DNA from: Lachnospiraceae bacterium | GTDB lineage: Bacteria > Bacillota > Clostridia > Lachnospirales > Lachnospiraceae | Assembly: GCA_024691145.1 (NCBI GenBank) | Contig: JAILNW010000175.1 | Span: forward strand, 1 to 29,200 | Direction of reading: 5' to 3' | DNA: 29,200 nt | Shown: piece by piece, positions 1 to 7,983 of the stretch | How positions within the stretch are numbered: position 1 is the first letter of the stretch | Layout: each line of letters starts with the position of its first letter | Translations under genes and position numbers: made by a program | The notes under the pieces: generated by a model | The model's input: only the letters and a program-made list of their open reading frames with translations | Told to the model about the DNA's origin: nothing | Databases searched by the model: none

Positions 1-455
1 TAGGAAGTTTACGTAGTATTTTTAATGACTATAAACTACAAAATAAAGTATTTTATAATTACTTGCGACCAGTTATAATAATATTAATTATTGTTTGTAT
101 AACAGTTATGACCTGTTTGCAAATCGTTAATTCCTATGTAAAGATATCAGAGCTTGGAATACTGTATGCCTTTGGTATAAAAAAAATATGTTACCTATTC
201 CTGTTTTTAATGCAGAACGGATTTACAACAATTATATCATTTATTTTCTCTGGTTTCATATCAAATACATTTTTAAATAATATGTATGTAAATGAAACTG
301 GCTATGACAGTATATCCGTTAATGATATCTACTTTCCTTACACCTTGCCAAAGGTTCTTCTCGTAGGAATAATAATAGTTACAGCCTCATCATTTATTAC
401 ATATATGATAATGAGAAGATATACTGCAAGGGAAATGATAAGTAATAACATATAA
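1..455 (+). CDS. ABC transporter permease, FtsX-like, C-terminal part (5' cut by window edge)
   Basis: The reading frame is open from base 3 with no start in view, so this is the last ~150 residues of a longer protein. A TTG at 63 is probably an internal leucine codon. The fragment has about three hydrophobic segments: one just after the first 20 residues, one in the middle around a phenylalanine- and isoleucine-rich stretch, and one near the C-terminus before a short basic tail. The arrangement, including a motif of the type 'ELGILYAFGIKK' between the first two segments, matches the C-terminal half of FtsX/MacB-type permeases. The ATPase gene starts 16 bp downstream on the same strand, so the two form one export or lipoprotein-release-type transporter. 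The substrate cannot be told from this piece. Confidence 0.8.
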   Translation, partial: GSLRSIFNDYKLQNKVFYNYLRPVIIILIIVCITVMTCLQIVNSYVKISELGILYAFGIKKICYLFLFLMQNGFTTIISFIFSGFISNTFLNNMYVNETGYDSISVNDIYFPYTLPKVLLVGIIIVTASSFITYMIMRRYTAREMISNNI

Positions 456-471
456 GATTGGAGATTAATAT

Positions 472-1131
472 ATGATTGAATTAAAAAATATAAAAAAGAT
501 ATACTCAAAAGATGGCATAAGCACTGAAGCTTTAAAGGACATAAGTCTTTCTATAGAAAAAGGTGAAATGATAGCAATTATGGGGCGTTCTGGTTCAGGT
601 AAAACAACACTTCTTAATATACTTGGCTGTATGGATACTCTTACTGAAGGAGAATATATATTTAATGATGAGCATGTAGAAAAGCTCTCTCTAAAACAAA
701 TGGATATGTTCAGAAAAGACCATATTAGTTTTGTATTTCAAAACTTTGCCCTGATGAATCAGTATACAGCTTTTGAAAACATTGAAATGCCTTTACTTAT
801 AGGAAAATCAAGCAAAAAGGAACGAAGGGATAAGGTTAATAAAGTGCTTGAACTGGTTGGCATAACTGAACTATCTGATAAACTTCCTACCAAAATGTCT
901 GGTGGACAGCAGCAAAGATGTGCCATTGCAAGAGCTTTGGTAACTGACAGTGATATAATACTTGCTGATGAGCCTACTGGTGCTTTAGATGAAAAAACTG
1001 GTACGGAAATTATGGATTTATTTGAAAGTCTTAATAAGCAAGGTAAAACTGTAATAATCGTTACTCACGACAAAATGGTTGCTGAACGATGTAAGCGAAT
1101 TGTTCATATAAAAGACGGTATAATTGAATAG
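472..1131 (+). CDS. ABC transporter ATP-binding protein, MacB/LolD/FtsE-like
   Basis: A 219-residue stand-alone ATPase that would power the permease encoded just upstream. It has a Walker A motif (GRSGSGKT, about residues 38-45), a Q-loop near VFQNFALM, an ABC signature MSGGQQQR, a Walker B ILADEPTGALD and an H-loop THD. The GALDEKTG stretch after Walker B is typical of the MacB/LolD/bacitracin-type export group. The start is an ATG at 472 preceded by GGAG at about 461. The gene ends just before a strong hairpin, so it closes the operon. Family assignment is firm. The substrate (peptide, antibiotic or lipoprotein) is unknown. Confidence 0.93.
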   Translation: MIELKNIKKIYSKDGISTEALKDISLSIEKGEMIAIMGRSGSGKTTLLNILGCMDTLTEGEYIFNDEHVEKLSLKQMDMFRKDHISFVFQNFALMNQYTAFENIEMPLLIGKSSKKERRDKVNKVLELVGITELSDKLPTKMSGGQQQRCAIARALVTDSDIILADEPTGALDEKTGTEIMDLFESLNKQGKTVIIVTHDKMVAERCKRIVHIKDGIIE

Positions 1132-1141
1132 ACATATATTG

Positions 1142-1186
1142 CAAGGGAACATTTCTCTCTGAAATGTTCCCTTGTAGTTCTGTTTT
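1142..1186 (+). terminator. Intrinsic terminator after ABC operon (probably bidirectional)
   Basis: A perfect 14-bp inverted repeat (CAAGGGAACATTTC, 1142-1155, and its complement, 1161-1174) with a 5-base loop is followed by a T-rich run. It lies between the converging ABC operon and the AlbA_2 gene and could serve both. Confidence 0.85.
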
Positions 1187-1198
1187 ATACTTTAAAAA

Positions 1199-2527
1199 CT
1201 ATCCTATTACCTTCCAGTCACTTTTTCTTTTTGAACCTATTTTTTCGATTTTCCCTTTATTTTGCAAACTTACCAAATTTCGCTCTATTGTACGTTTTGT
1301 AACACCGATAATTGATGCCATTTCCTCCGTAGTTCTAGTTGTGTCTTCAACCAACAGTTTTAATAATGCCTTCTCAGTTTTATTAAAGCTTATATTATTA
1401 TCTGGAATTATCCTTAATTCCCTTGTTGTATACTTTAGAACCTTTTTGTCAAAAGGAATCCTGCATTTAATATAATTGTCTGATATTTCAAATACTTCTT
1501 TACCATATTTTTTTATAATCGTTGGTACGCCATGTCCTGTGTGTTCGGTCAATCCCATGTTTAAGAATATCCTCATAAGTGTAGAATTTCTAGGATGACT
1601 AATGCCTTCATAAAATTCTTCTATATTCATCCCCCTAGGAAGCCCGCCATATGACAAAATTTCCATACGATTAGTAAATATTGAAATCTGTGGCTCTGTT
1701 ATAGTCCAATCATTATGAACAATAGCATTTAATATGGCTTCATTTACAGCATCATGATCAAACAAGTATATATCTTTTCTAGGTCTTACTGTCGTATCTG
1801 ATATACAAATATTTTCTGCTGATAATCTTGCTTTAATTTTTTCATATACAGAAAGAATACAACCATATCCATAATCATTTCTCTCTGAAATTGCAGACTT
1901 ATCTTCACCATTAAACTTTACAAAATTAAACGGAATATTATTTTTATCTGCTAATAATTCTGCCAAAAGGTTATATTCCCCATCCCTATTTTTCAAGTTA
2001 AAATTCGCTTCAAATGAGCTATCATCTACATGAAATCCTTTTTCAGAATAATATATTTTCAATTCTTTAAAAGACAAACCTGACCTAGATGATTTTTTCT
2101 TAAGCATATACTCTTCGTCATAAAAATTTTTCTCATAGCGTATTCTAATTTGTTCAGATGTCATTTCTTTACATGTTGTTCCTATTCTGATTGCACATCC
2201 ATTTGAAGAAAATCCATACTTTTTCTGACAGTATATATTTTTTGAGCCCTTTAAGATATTTAAAACTATAAGTGTTTTCCCAGAATCAAACTTTAATTCT
2301 GTTCGTATTTCTTCCTGCGGATTTGGTTCAATTTGTGTTGTAATAACATCAGAAATCTTTTTTAATGTTTCATCAATTTTGGTTACTCCAACTACATTTC
2401 CTTTATCATCAACGCCAATAATAATCTGACCACCTTCAGCATTTAAAAAAGCCACAATCTCTCTACATATAACATCTGTATATTTTAACTTCAATTCAAC
2501 TTTTTCTGATTCAAAATATTGGCTCAT
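1199..2527 (-). CDS. AlbA_2 (Schlafen-like) domain putative transcriptional regulator with HATPase_C-like and HTH domains
   Basis: A 442-residue protein of the COG2865 type. Residues ~8-120 form an AlbA_2/Schlafen-like domain: the start 'FESEKVELKLK', then FLNAEGGQIIIGVDDKG. Residues ~255-345 carry the HATPase_c_4-type signature (NEAILNAIVHNDW, then LSYGGLPRGM and TGHGVPTIIKKYG). The last ~65 residues hold a winged helix-turn-helix (IIGVTKRTIERNLVSLQNKG). The ATG at 2525-2527 has an AGAAGGGAA ribosome binding site 7 bases upstream. A near-consensus promoter and ten copies of a TGTCGCTAAA repeat lie directly upstream, one inside the -35/-10 spacer, which suggests autoregulation. What else it controls is unknown. 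Such genes are often accessory, and this one sits beside a locally duplicated sequence. Confidence 0.85.
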   Translation of the reverse strand: MSQYFESEKVELKLKYTDVICREIVAFLNAEGGQIIIGVDDKGNVVGVTKIDETLKKISDVITTQIEPNPQEEIRTELKFDSGKTLIVLNILKGSKNIYCQKKYGFSSNGCAIRIGTTCKEMTSEQIRIRYEKNFYDEEYMLKKKSSRSGLSFKELKIYYSEKGFHVDDSSFEANFNLKNRDGEYNLLAELLADKNNIPFNFVKFNGEDKSAISERNDYGYGCILSVYEKIKARLSAENICISDTTVRPRKDIYLFDHDAVNEAILNAIVHNDWTITEPQISIFTNRMEILSYGGLPRGMNIEEFYEGISHPRNSTLMRIFLNMGLTEHTGHGVPTIIKKYGKEVFEISDNYIKCRIPFDKKVLKYTTRELRIIPDNNISFNKTEKALLKLLVEDTTRTTEEMASIIGVTKRTIERNLVSLQNKGKIEKIGSKRKSDWKVIG

Positions 2528-2560
2528 TAAAACATTCCCTTCTAATTTATATTTTTATAT

Positions 2561-2589
2561 ATTATAACACTTTAGCGACATTTCTTCAA
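2561..2589 (-). promoter_or_regulatory. Promoter of the AlbA_2 regulator gene
   Basis: On the minus strand, TTGAAG (2584-2589) and a perfect TATAAT (2561-2566) are separated by exactly 17 bases, and TG one base before the -10 makes it an extended -10. One repeat copy (TGTCGCTAAA, 2571-2580) lies wholly within the spacer, so a bound repressor would block RNA polymerase. Confidence 0.75.
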
Positions 2590-2754
2590 TATAAAGCGAC
2601 ATTTTAACGACGTTTTAGCGACACTTTTAGCGACACTTTTAGCGACAATCTCTATCTAATCCTAACATATTATAAAATATCAACTATAATTCTTTCTTTT
2701 CAAATGTATTAAGCGACATTTTTAGCGACATTTTTAGCGACATTTTTAGCGACA
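2571..2754 (-). repeat. Operator-like tandem array, ten copies of TGTCGCTAAA
   Basis: Copies (plus-strand form TTTAGCGACA) start at 2571, 2592, 2603, 2614, 2626, 2638, 2709, 2721, 2733 and 2745. All have the same orientation. The copies at 2592, 2603 and 2709 have one or two changes. Spacing is 11-12 bp within two clusters, about one helical turn, so bound proteins would line up on one face of the DNA. The copy nearest the gene is in the promoter spacer. The farthest copy overlaps the cobQ stop codon. The pattern suits cooperative binding by the HTH domain of the downstream AlbA_2 protein. Confidence 0.8.
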
Positions 2755-2783
2755 ATCTCTGTCTAATTCTAACATATTATAAA
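2614..2783. repeat. 63-bp direct duplication, two copies 107 bp apart
   Basis: Bases 2614-2676 and 2721-2783 align without gaps with four differences. Each copy holds three 12-bp repeat units followed by ~28 bp that, in the right copy, is the 3' end of cobQ. The left copy is non-coding. A local tandem duplication therefore copied the cobQ tail together with repeat units. Confidence 0.8.
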
Positions 2784-4215
2784 CACTTTCCATATCCACA
2801 TATTGTCGTAGTATATCGGCAAGTTTATCGTACTGCTTCTCTTTAAATGCGCTATAGTCTTCTAACTTTCCTTCTATATCTACACCTTTTTTCTCTGCAA
2901 GTGCTTTAATGATAGTCTTAGAAATCTCTCCCTTATCAAAAATACCATGTACATATGTTCCATATATCCTCTGTCCATTTTCCAAAACTGTTTTATTAAC
3001 ATCTTCTTTATTAGATGTCTTTCCCATATGGATTTCATACCCTTCAAATTCTTTGCCAGACAATTCTGCAAATATTCCTTTTAGTTCATTAATTATGCCT
3101 GAGGTATGACACCTTGTTTTTTCTGTTTCCATTACCGTATCAATGTTTAAAAGTTCCATACCTCTTATGATTCCGCCTTCTTCGGTATAAGAAGTATCAT
3201 TAATGCTGTTTCCTAGCATCTGAAAACCTCCACATATTCCAAATACAGGTATTCTTTCTGAAAGTCTTTTTATAACTGCTTCTAATCCATTCTGTCTTAA
3301 CCATCTAAGATCTCCTATGGTATTCTTAGATCCTGGAAGAATTATCATATCTGGTGTTCCAAGTTCCTGCACAGAAGTAACATATCTTACAGATACTTCC
3401 TCCATCTGTTCAAAAGTATTAAAGTCAGTAAAATTAGATATTCTTGGATATCTTATAACAGCTATATCAATTAATCCTATTTTCTTTTTATCAAATCTTT
3501 CTGTTAAGCTATCCTCATCTTCTAACATAACATCCATATACGGAACAACACCCACAACTGGAACCTTTCCCATTTCCTCAATCATATCTATACCTGGATC
3601 AAGTATGGTCTTGTCTCCTCTAAACTTGTTAATAACAAGTCCTTTAACTCTTTCTCTTTCACTATTATCAAGAAGCATAAGTGTTCCTAGTAATTGGGCA
3701 AATACCCCTCCCCTGTCTATATCACCTACAAGAATAACAGGTGCATCAACTAACGCTGCCATTCCCATATTTACAATATCATTTTCTTTAAGATTAATCT
3801 CCGCAGGACTTCCTGCACCTTCTATAACAATTACATCCACCATATCAGAAAGCTTTTCATAAGCCTTCTTAATATCAGGAAGAAGTTTTGTCTTATATTT
3901 AAAGTAATCCTTAGCTTTCATATTGCCTATTACTTCACCATTAACAATAACCTGAGAGCCCATATTGCTTGTAGGTTTTAGAAGAATGGGATTCATGCAT
4001 ACCATAGGCTCAATTCCTGCTGCCTCAGCCTGCATAACCTGAGCTCTTCCCATCTCCAGTCCTTCCTTTGTAATATAAGAATTAAGAGCCATATTCTGAG
4101 ATTTAAATGGAGCTACTTTATATCCATCCTGCTTTAATATTCTGCATAAACCTGCAACTATAAAACTCTTTCCAACATTAGACATAGTTCCCTGAACCAT
4201 AATTACATTAGCCAT
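2746..4215 (-). CDS. cobQ: Cobyric acid synthase (glutamine-hydrolysing)
   Basis: A 489-residue CobQ/CbiP enzyme that amidates the b, d, e and g side chains of adenosylcobyrinic acid a,c-diamide, using ATP and glutamine in the cytoplasm. The N-terminal dethiobiotin-synthetase-like domain has the P-loop-like MVQGTMSNVGKS and the FKSQNMALNS motif. GDIDRGGVFAQ lies in the middle. The C-terminal class I glutamine amidotransferase domain shows the nucleophile motif GICGGFQMLG (Cys near residue 329) and a catalytic His in GTYVHGIFDKG. I place the start at 4215, where AGGGGGAT precedes the ATG, giving a clean gap to the upstream ABC gene. An in-frame upstream ATG lacks such a site. The last residues and the stop are built from the TGTCGCTAAA repeat. 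No other corrin-ring gene except the CbiK-like gene is in view. Confidence 0.95.
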   Translation of the reverse strand: MANVIMVQGTMSNVGKSFIVAGLCRILKQDGYKVAPFKSQNMALNSYITKEGLEMGRAQVMQAEAAGIEPMVCMNPILLKPTSNMGSQVIVNGEVIGNMKAKDYFKYKTKLLPDIKKAYEKLSDMVDVIVIEGAGSPAEINLKENDIVNMGMAALVDAPVILVGDIDRGGVFAQLLGTLMLLDNSERERVKGLVINKFRGDKTILDPGIDMIEEMGKVPVVGVVPYMDVMLEDEDSLTERFDKKKIGLIDIAVIRYPRISNFTDFNTFEQMEEVSVRYVTSVQELGTPDMIILPGSKNTIGDLRWLRQNGLEAVIKRLSERIPVFGICGGFQMLGNSINDTSYTEEGGIIRGMELLNIDTVMETEKTRCHTSGIINELKGIFAELSGKEFEGYEIHMGKTSNKEDVNKTVLENGQRIYGTYVHGIFDKGEISKTIIKALAEKKGVDIEGKLEDYSAFKEKQYDKLADILRQYVDMESVYNMLELDRDCR

Positions 4216-4228
4216 AATATCCCCCTGT

Positions 4229-5329
4229 CTACATAATAGTAATCTTAATTCCATTACCCTTGGCATAAGTTAGAATCTCTTCATTAAACTTTTCAAATGT
4301 ACCAAAACTTTCCTTACAGCTAATCACATGCTTGCAGTCTTTTAATACTCTAATTGCCTCATTTACCTTGTCTTCATTGACCTCTTCAAATGCCTTCTCG
4401 CATATAACCTTTGAAGAAAGTGCCCTGGCAACAGGATAATCAAGGTCATTATCATATATAATACCTGTAATAAATGGAATATTATTTCTCTGCAAATATC
4501 TATATATGTGCCTTCCCTTTCCTCCACCTGCTATAACAAAAGTTTCTGCCATTCCTTCAGGTTTTTTTAGTTCCATGCACGTATCTTCCTCATCAAAATT
4601 TCCTGTTTCAATATGAAAAAGATTTTTTATATATCCATCCACAAATATCTCATCTGGAGTTCCTATTCTGTCAACAGTATCCCCATTTAAACATACAATT
4701 TTATCAGAAACTCTCTGGGCAAGTTCTAATTCATGTACAGACATAATAACCGTAAGTTCCTTTTTATTACGAAGTTCCTGAAGCAGAGACATAAATTCTA
4801 TCTTATGCTTTATATCAAGAAACGAAGTAGGTTCATCCATTATTATAACCTCAGGCTCCTGACAAATAGCCCTTGCCAGCATAACACGCTGTCTCTGGCC
4901 ATCACTTATCTTATCAAAATCATAATCCTTAAGATTACTTACATTAACAAGTTCCATAGCTTCATTTACTATCTTATTATCCTCTTCACTTAAAGTTCCA
5001 AATCTGCCTGTGTATGGATATCTTCCAGTAGCAACAACATCCATACAGGTCATCATGTCACCTTTTAATCTTTCAGTAAATACAATTGCCATTTTTTTAG
5101 ATAAATCACTAGCAGTTATGTTATATATATCCTTGCCATCAAGATATATGCTTCCGCCAATAAGCTGAAGCTGTCTTGCCATAGACTTAAGAATAGTTGA
5201 TTTTCCTGCTCCATTAGGACCTATAACAGTAATTATCTGCCCCTTTTCTATATTAATATTAACATCTTTAATAATTACTTTCTTCTGATAACCTGCCTGC
5301 ATATTGGCAGTTTTTATATAACTTTCCAT
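4229..5329 (-). CDS. Corrinoid/iron-type ABC transporter ATPase with an extra C-terminal domain
   Basis: A 366-residue protein. Residues 1-~240 are a FecE/BtuD-like ATPase: Walker A GPNGAGKS, signature SDGQRQR, Walker B IIMDEPTSFLD and H-loop SVHE. It is the likely motor for the BtuC-like permease at 7984-8997. Residues ~255-366 form an added domain that starts with a glycine-rich FVIAGGGKGRH after a beta strand, which suggests a Rossmann-like fold; I do not recognise it. I choose the second ATG (5329) because AGGAG touches the first ATG but is six bases from the second. The stop of the DUF4143 gene lies 9 bp upstream and cobQ starts 13 bp downstream, so all three are probably co-transcribed. 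The substrate (corrinoid or related metal complex) is inferred from neighbours. Confidence 0.88.
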   Translation of the reverse strand: MESYIKTANMQAGYQKKVIIKDVNINIEKGQIITVIGPNGAGKSTILKSMARQLQLIGGSIYLDGKDIYNITASDLSKKMAIVFTERLKGDMMTCMDVVATGRYPYTGRFGTLSEEDNKIVNEAMELVNVSNLKDYDFDKISDGQRQRVMLARAICQEPEVIIMDEPTSFLDIKHKIEFMSLLQELRNKKELTVIMSVHELELAQRVSDKIVCLNGDTVDRIGTPDEIFVDGYIKNLFHIETGNFDEEDTCMELKKPEGMAETFVIAGGGKGRHIYRYLQRNNIPFITGIIYDNDLDYPVARALSSKVICEKAFEEVNEDKVNEAIRVLKDCKHVISCKESFGTFEKFNEEILTYAKGNGIKITIM

Positions 5330-5338
5330 AAGCATCTC

Positions 5339-6562
5339 CTAAATCATCCATATAGGAATTATATAATTATCACTGTCGATTGCACTTAGCTGAGGTTTCA
5401 TACATATAACTGCTCCCTTTGAGGGTTTTATGGAAGATTTATCAAGCAAACCAAATACTCGGATTAATTCCCTTCCAGGATTAGAGGTTTTCTTTATCTC
5501 TATAGGATTTAAGACTCCGTCACGTTCCATTACAATATCAATTTCTTTTGCATCCTTGTCTCGGTAATAGTATAAATATGATTCCTCGCCACAGCCAAGA
5601 TATGTCTTCTTTATTTCTGCAACAACATAATTTTCAAGTATTGCACCATTCATTGCTCCGCTTTCTAGGGTCTTTGCACTGCTCCATTTTGTAAGATAAC
5701 ATATAAGTCCCGTATCATAAAAATATATCTTAGGTGTTTTTACTAACCTTTTTAATAAATTGTTGGAAAATGGATGTAAATAAAATATTATGCCTAATGT
5801 TTCTAATATTCCTAGCCACTTCTTAGCCTGTGTCTGGTTAATATCAGCATCCTTTGCAATATCTGAAATATTTAACATCTGTCCACACCTGGCTGCAACA
5901 GCAGTTATAAAGTTAAGGAATTTTAAGGAATCTATAGAATCAGATAATTCCCTTACATCTCTTTCTATATATGTGGTCAGATAACTACTATAAAATATAT
6001 GACTATTGCTATTAATTCCACTTACTATAGCGGGCATGGAACCTCTGTAGATTCTTTCAAAAATATCATTAACATCAGCTTCTTTTTTACCTTCTTTTCT
6101 CTTAACTAACAGCTCCATGTCCACACTAAAAGGTTCCTTGCTGCCTCCATATATTTCTGCTTGAGATAAAGAAGTAAGTGATAAAACTGCCACCCTTCCA
6201 GCTAAGGATTCCTGAACACCTTTCATTAATTTAAATACCTGTGAACCTGTAAGCCAGAAAGCTCCTGCTTCATGATTCTTATCAACATTTATCTTTATAT
6301 ATGTGAATAATTCTGGTGCATATTGAACCTCATCTATTAATATTGGCGGTTTGTGCAGTTGCAAAAACAGTTCTGGATCGTTCTTTGCGATACTTCTTTC
6401 ATTTAAATCATCAAGTGTTACATACCCTCTGTCAGTACCCTCCATAAGCCTTTGCAGCATCGTAGTTTTTCCAACTTGTCTAGGTCCCGTAACCAAAACT
6501 ACCGGATATTCTTTTGTAACCTGTTCAACAACCTGCTCTAGATTTCTTTTAATATAATTCAT
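5339..6562 (-). CDS. AAA ATPase with DUF4143 domain (COG1373 family)
   Basis: A 407-residue protein with an N-terminal AAA module: Walker A GPRQVGKTT near residue 25, the LDDLNERSIA segment, Walker B ILIDEVQYAPELF and the sensor-like WLTGSQVFKLM. A helix-turn-helix-like stretch follows (DADINQTQAKKWLGILETLG), then a DUF4143 nuclease-like region (ENYVVAEIKK, then KEIDIVMERDG and PIEIKKT, resembling a D-ExK site). The cellular role of this common accessory family is not established. The gene sits between a BtuC-like permease and the matching ATPase gene, behind a terminator, and has its own promoter with a flanking inverted repeat, so it looks like an insertion into the corrinoid operon. Start: ATG at 6562 with AAGGAG upstream. 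Confidence 0.9.
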   Translation of the reverse strand: MNYIKRNLEQVVEQVTKEYPVVLVTGPRQVGKTTMLQRLMEGTDRGYVTLDDLNERSIAKNDPELFLQLHKPPILIDEVQYAPELFTYIKINVDKNHEAGAFWLTGSQVFKLMKGVQESLAGRVAVLSLTSLSQAEIYGGSKEPFSVDMELLVKRKEGKKEADVNDIFERIYRGSMPAIVSGINSNSHIFYSSYLTTYIERDVRELSDSIDSLKFLNFITAVAARCGQMLNISDIAKDADINQTQAKKWLGILETLGIIFYLHPFSNNLLKRLVKTPKIYFYDTGLICYLTKWSSAKTLESGAMNGAILENYVVAEIKKTYLGCGEESYLYYYRDKDAKEIDIVMERDGVLNPIEIKKTSNPGRELIRVFGLLDKSSIKPSKGAVICMKPQLSAIDSDNYIIPIWMI

Positions 6563-6575
6563 AACATCCGACTCC

Positions 6576-6614
6576 TTTCGGCTAATTTGTATCTTAATTA
6601 TATTTTAGCCGAAA
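6576..6614. promoter_or_regulatory. Perfect 10-bp inverted repeat (TTTCGGCTAA/TTAGCCGAAA), candidate operator
   Basis: Arms at 6576-6585 and 6605-6614 are separated by 19 bp. One arm overlaps the -10 box of the DUF4143 gene promoter and the other touches its ribosome binding site. This position would suit a dimeric autorepressor, or an RNA hairpin hiding the ribosome binding site. It is not T-tailed, so a terminator is unlikely. Confidence 0.6.
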
Positions 6615-6630
6615 TAATATAAAATATCAA
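6602..6630 (-). promoter_or_regulatory. Promoter of the DUF4143 ATPase gene
   Basis: On the minus strand TTGATA (6625-6630), a 17-base spacer and TAAAAT (6602-6607) lie just downstream of a terminator. This promoter probably drives the DUF4143 gene, the ABC ATPase gene and cobQ. Confidence 0.6.
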
Positions 6631-6631
6631 C

Positions 6632-6671
6632 AAAAAAATAAGCCTGCAACCAACCATTGCAGGCCTTTTTT
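6632..6671 (-). terminator. Intrinsic terminator after the DUF7309/DUF6930-like gene
   Basis: GCCTGCAA (6642-6649) and TTGCAGGC (6657-6664) form an 8-bp stem. On the minus strand it is followed by a T run (complement of 6632-6638). A T run on the other side makes it symmetrical. It would separate the riboswitch-led genes from the DUF4143 gene and those below it. Confidence 0.85.
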
Positions 6672-7927
6672 TAAAGTTTCAGTTTTCTCTTAATTTCATT
6701 TGCTACAAAGGCAGGTAATTCCTCAAATGGCAGTTCCTGTAACATCTCTTTTTTTAATTTCTTTGGCATTTCTTTCATCGCTTCATCCGGCACATTTATA
6801 ATCATGTTAATCAGTTCTTCAAATTCATCTTCTTCATCGCCAAATGGTGCATCATAGATATCATCGTCTTCTTCTTCATCTTCACCCCAGAATTCTTTCA
6901 TTTGACAATCAAAAAAATCCCTTTTAGCATCAGCTATTGCCACCATTTCTCCATCATATATACTTATCCTTGCACCAGTCTTTTCGCAAAAATCCTTAAA
7001 AATCCCATATGTAAATTCATCCTTACATCTTATCTCACATGGATAACGTTTAACATCCTTACACATCTTTGCAAAGTCCATCAATACTCGCTGATTATTA
7101 TCCTTTTCAATAACATCCAGACGCAGGCAGTCATAACTTTCTATATCTATTGCAAGCAATGTAAGAGGGAAATATAATGTGTTATTTTCAATATCCATAT
7201 CTGGATTAGGATAATGCACAAACTGCATTTCCCATATACCTTTCTTTTTTATTTTTCTTACTGTCTGAAGCATTATGTGATTTTTCGCTTCTACATATTC
7301 ATATGATATCTCTATCTTTTTTGCATAATCTGTTGTACCAATCTTGGTAATTGTACCATCTTTCACTTCAAATAGAGGTATCATACACCTTCCCTCACAT
7401 ATAGAAATAAATCCTAAATTCTTTAAAGACGTGTTTTTTATCAAATCACTTATTAAAATAGCTGCTTCAATTCCCTGATACAATGCATCCATCTGTTCCT
7501 CTGACAAATCAGTTTCAGGTATAATATAAGGCTCACTTGCAGTAATAAATGGATACATCTTCTTTCCCGCAAGACTAATACCATTCTTTTTGGCATAGTT
7601 TTTTATTTTTCTGGCTTCATCTTCATCCAATTCACTTTTAAATGTAAATTCTAATTCAACACACTTTCTTCCTAAAATTGCTTCATTAACATCAAGCAAA
7701 TTTACATCTTCATCAGTTTTCTTTTGTAAAGCCTGTAATGACTTTAATCCTTCATCCCCCACAAATATATTGATTGAACATATATTATCCCTTTTGCCAT
7801 CTATACGTATATATCCAATCCTGCCATCTTTCATCTTTATGGAAAATATTTCATTTTCATCTATTTTCTTCCAAATACTTGTTTTTTTATATTGAAAAGC
7901 TATACCATATAAATCTTCTTTTGTCAT
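6671..7927 (-). CDS. Hypothetical protein resembling DUF7309/DUF6930 proteins
   Basis: A soluble, acidic protein of about 418 residues. The middle holds KMYPFITASEPYIIPE followed by a helical 'DLSEEQMDALYQGIEAA' segment, and later FVHYPNP with YFPLTLLAIDIES. These patterns recall DUF7309 followed by DUF6930 domains; this is from memory and not certain. A very acidic stretch (EDEEEDDD) lies before the C-terminal helices. There is no signal peptide or membrane segment. The first ATG (7942) has only a weak ribosome binding site, while GGAG nine bases before the ATG at 7927 supports the later start. It follows the BtuC-like permease by 56 bp and ends at a terminator. No link to corrinoid transport can be shown. 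Confidence 0.7.
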   Translation of the reverse strand: MTKEDLYGIAFQYKKTSIWKKIDENEIFSIKMKDGRIGYIRIDGKRDNICSINIFVGDEGLKSLQALQKKTDEDVNLLDVNEAILGRKCVELEFTFKSELDEDEARKIKNYAKKNGISLAGKKMYPFITASEPYIIPETDLSEEQMDALYQGIEAAILISDLIKNTSLKNLGFISICEGRCMIPLFEVKDGTITKIGTTDYAKKIEISYEYVEAKNHIMLQTVRKIKKKGIWEMQFVHYPNPDMDIENNTLYFPLTLLAIDIESYDCLRLDVIEKDNNQRVLMDFAKMCKDVKRYPCEIRCKDEFTYGIFKDFCEKTGARISIYDGEMVAIADAKRDFFDCQMKEFWGEDEEEDDDIYDAPFGDEEDEFEELINMIINVPDEAMKEMPKKLKKEMLQELPFEELPAFVANEIKRKLKL

Positions 7928-7983
7928 AAATATTTTCTCCATTCTTACTTTTTTATCATTAACAACACTATTTTATCATTATA

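Noticed and set aside
2571..2754. Short regular repeats that might be a CRISPR array
   Set aside because: Units are 10 bp with 1-2 bp between them at 11-12 bp periods, far too short for CRISPR repeats and spacers, and no cas gene is in view.
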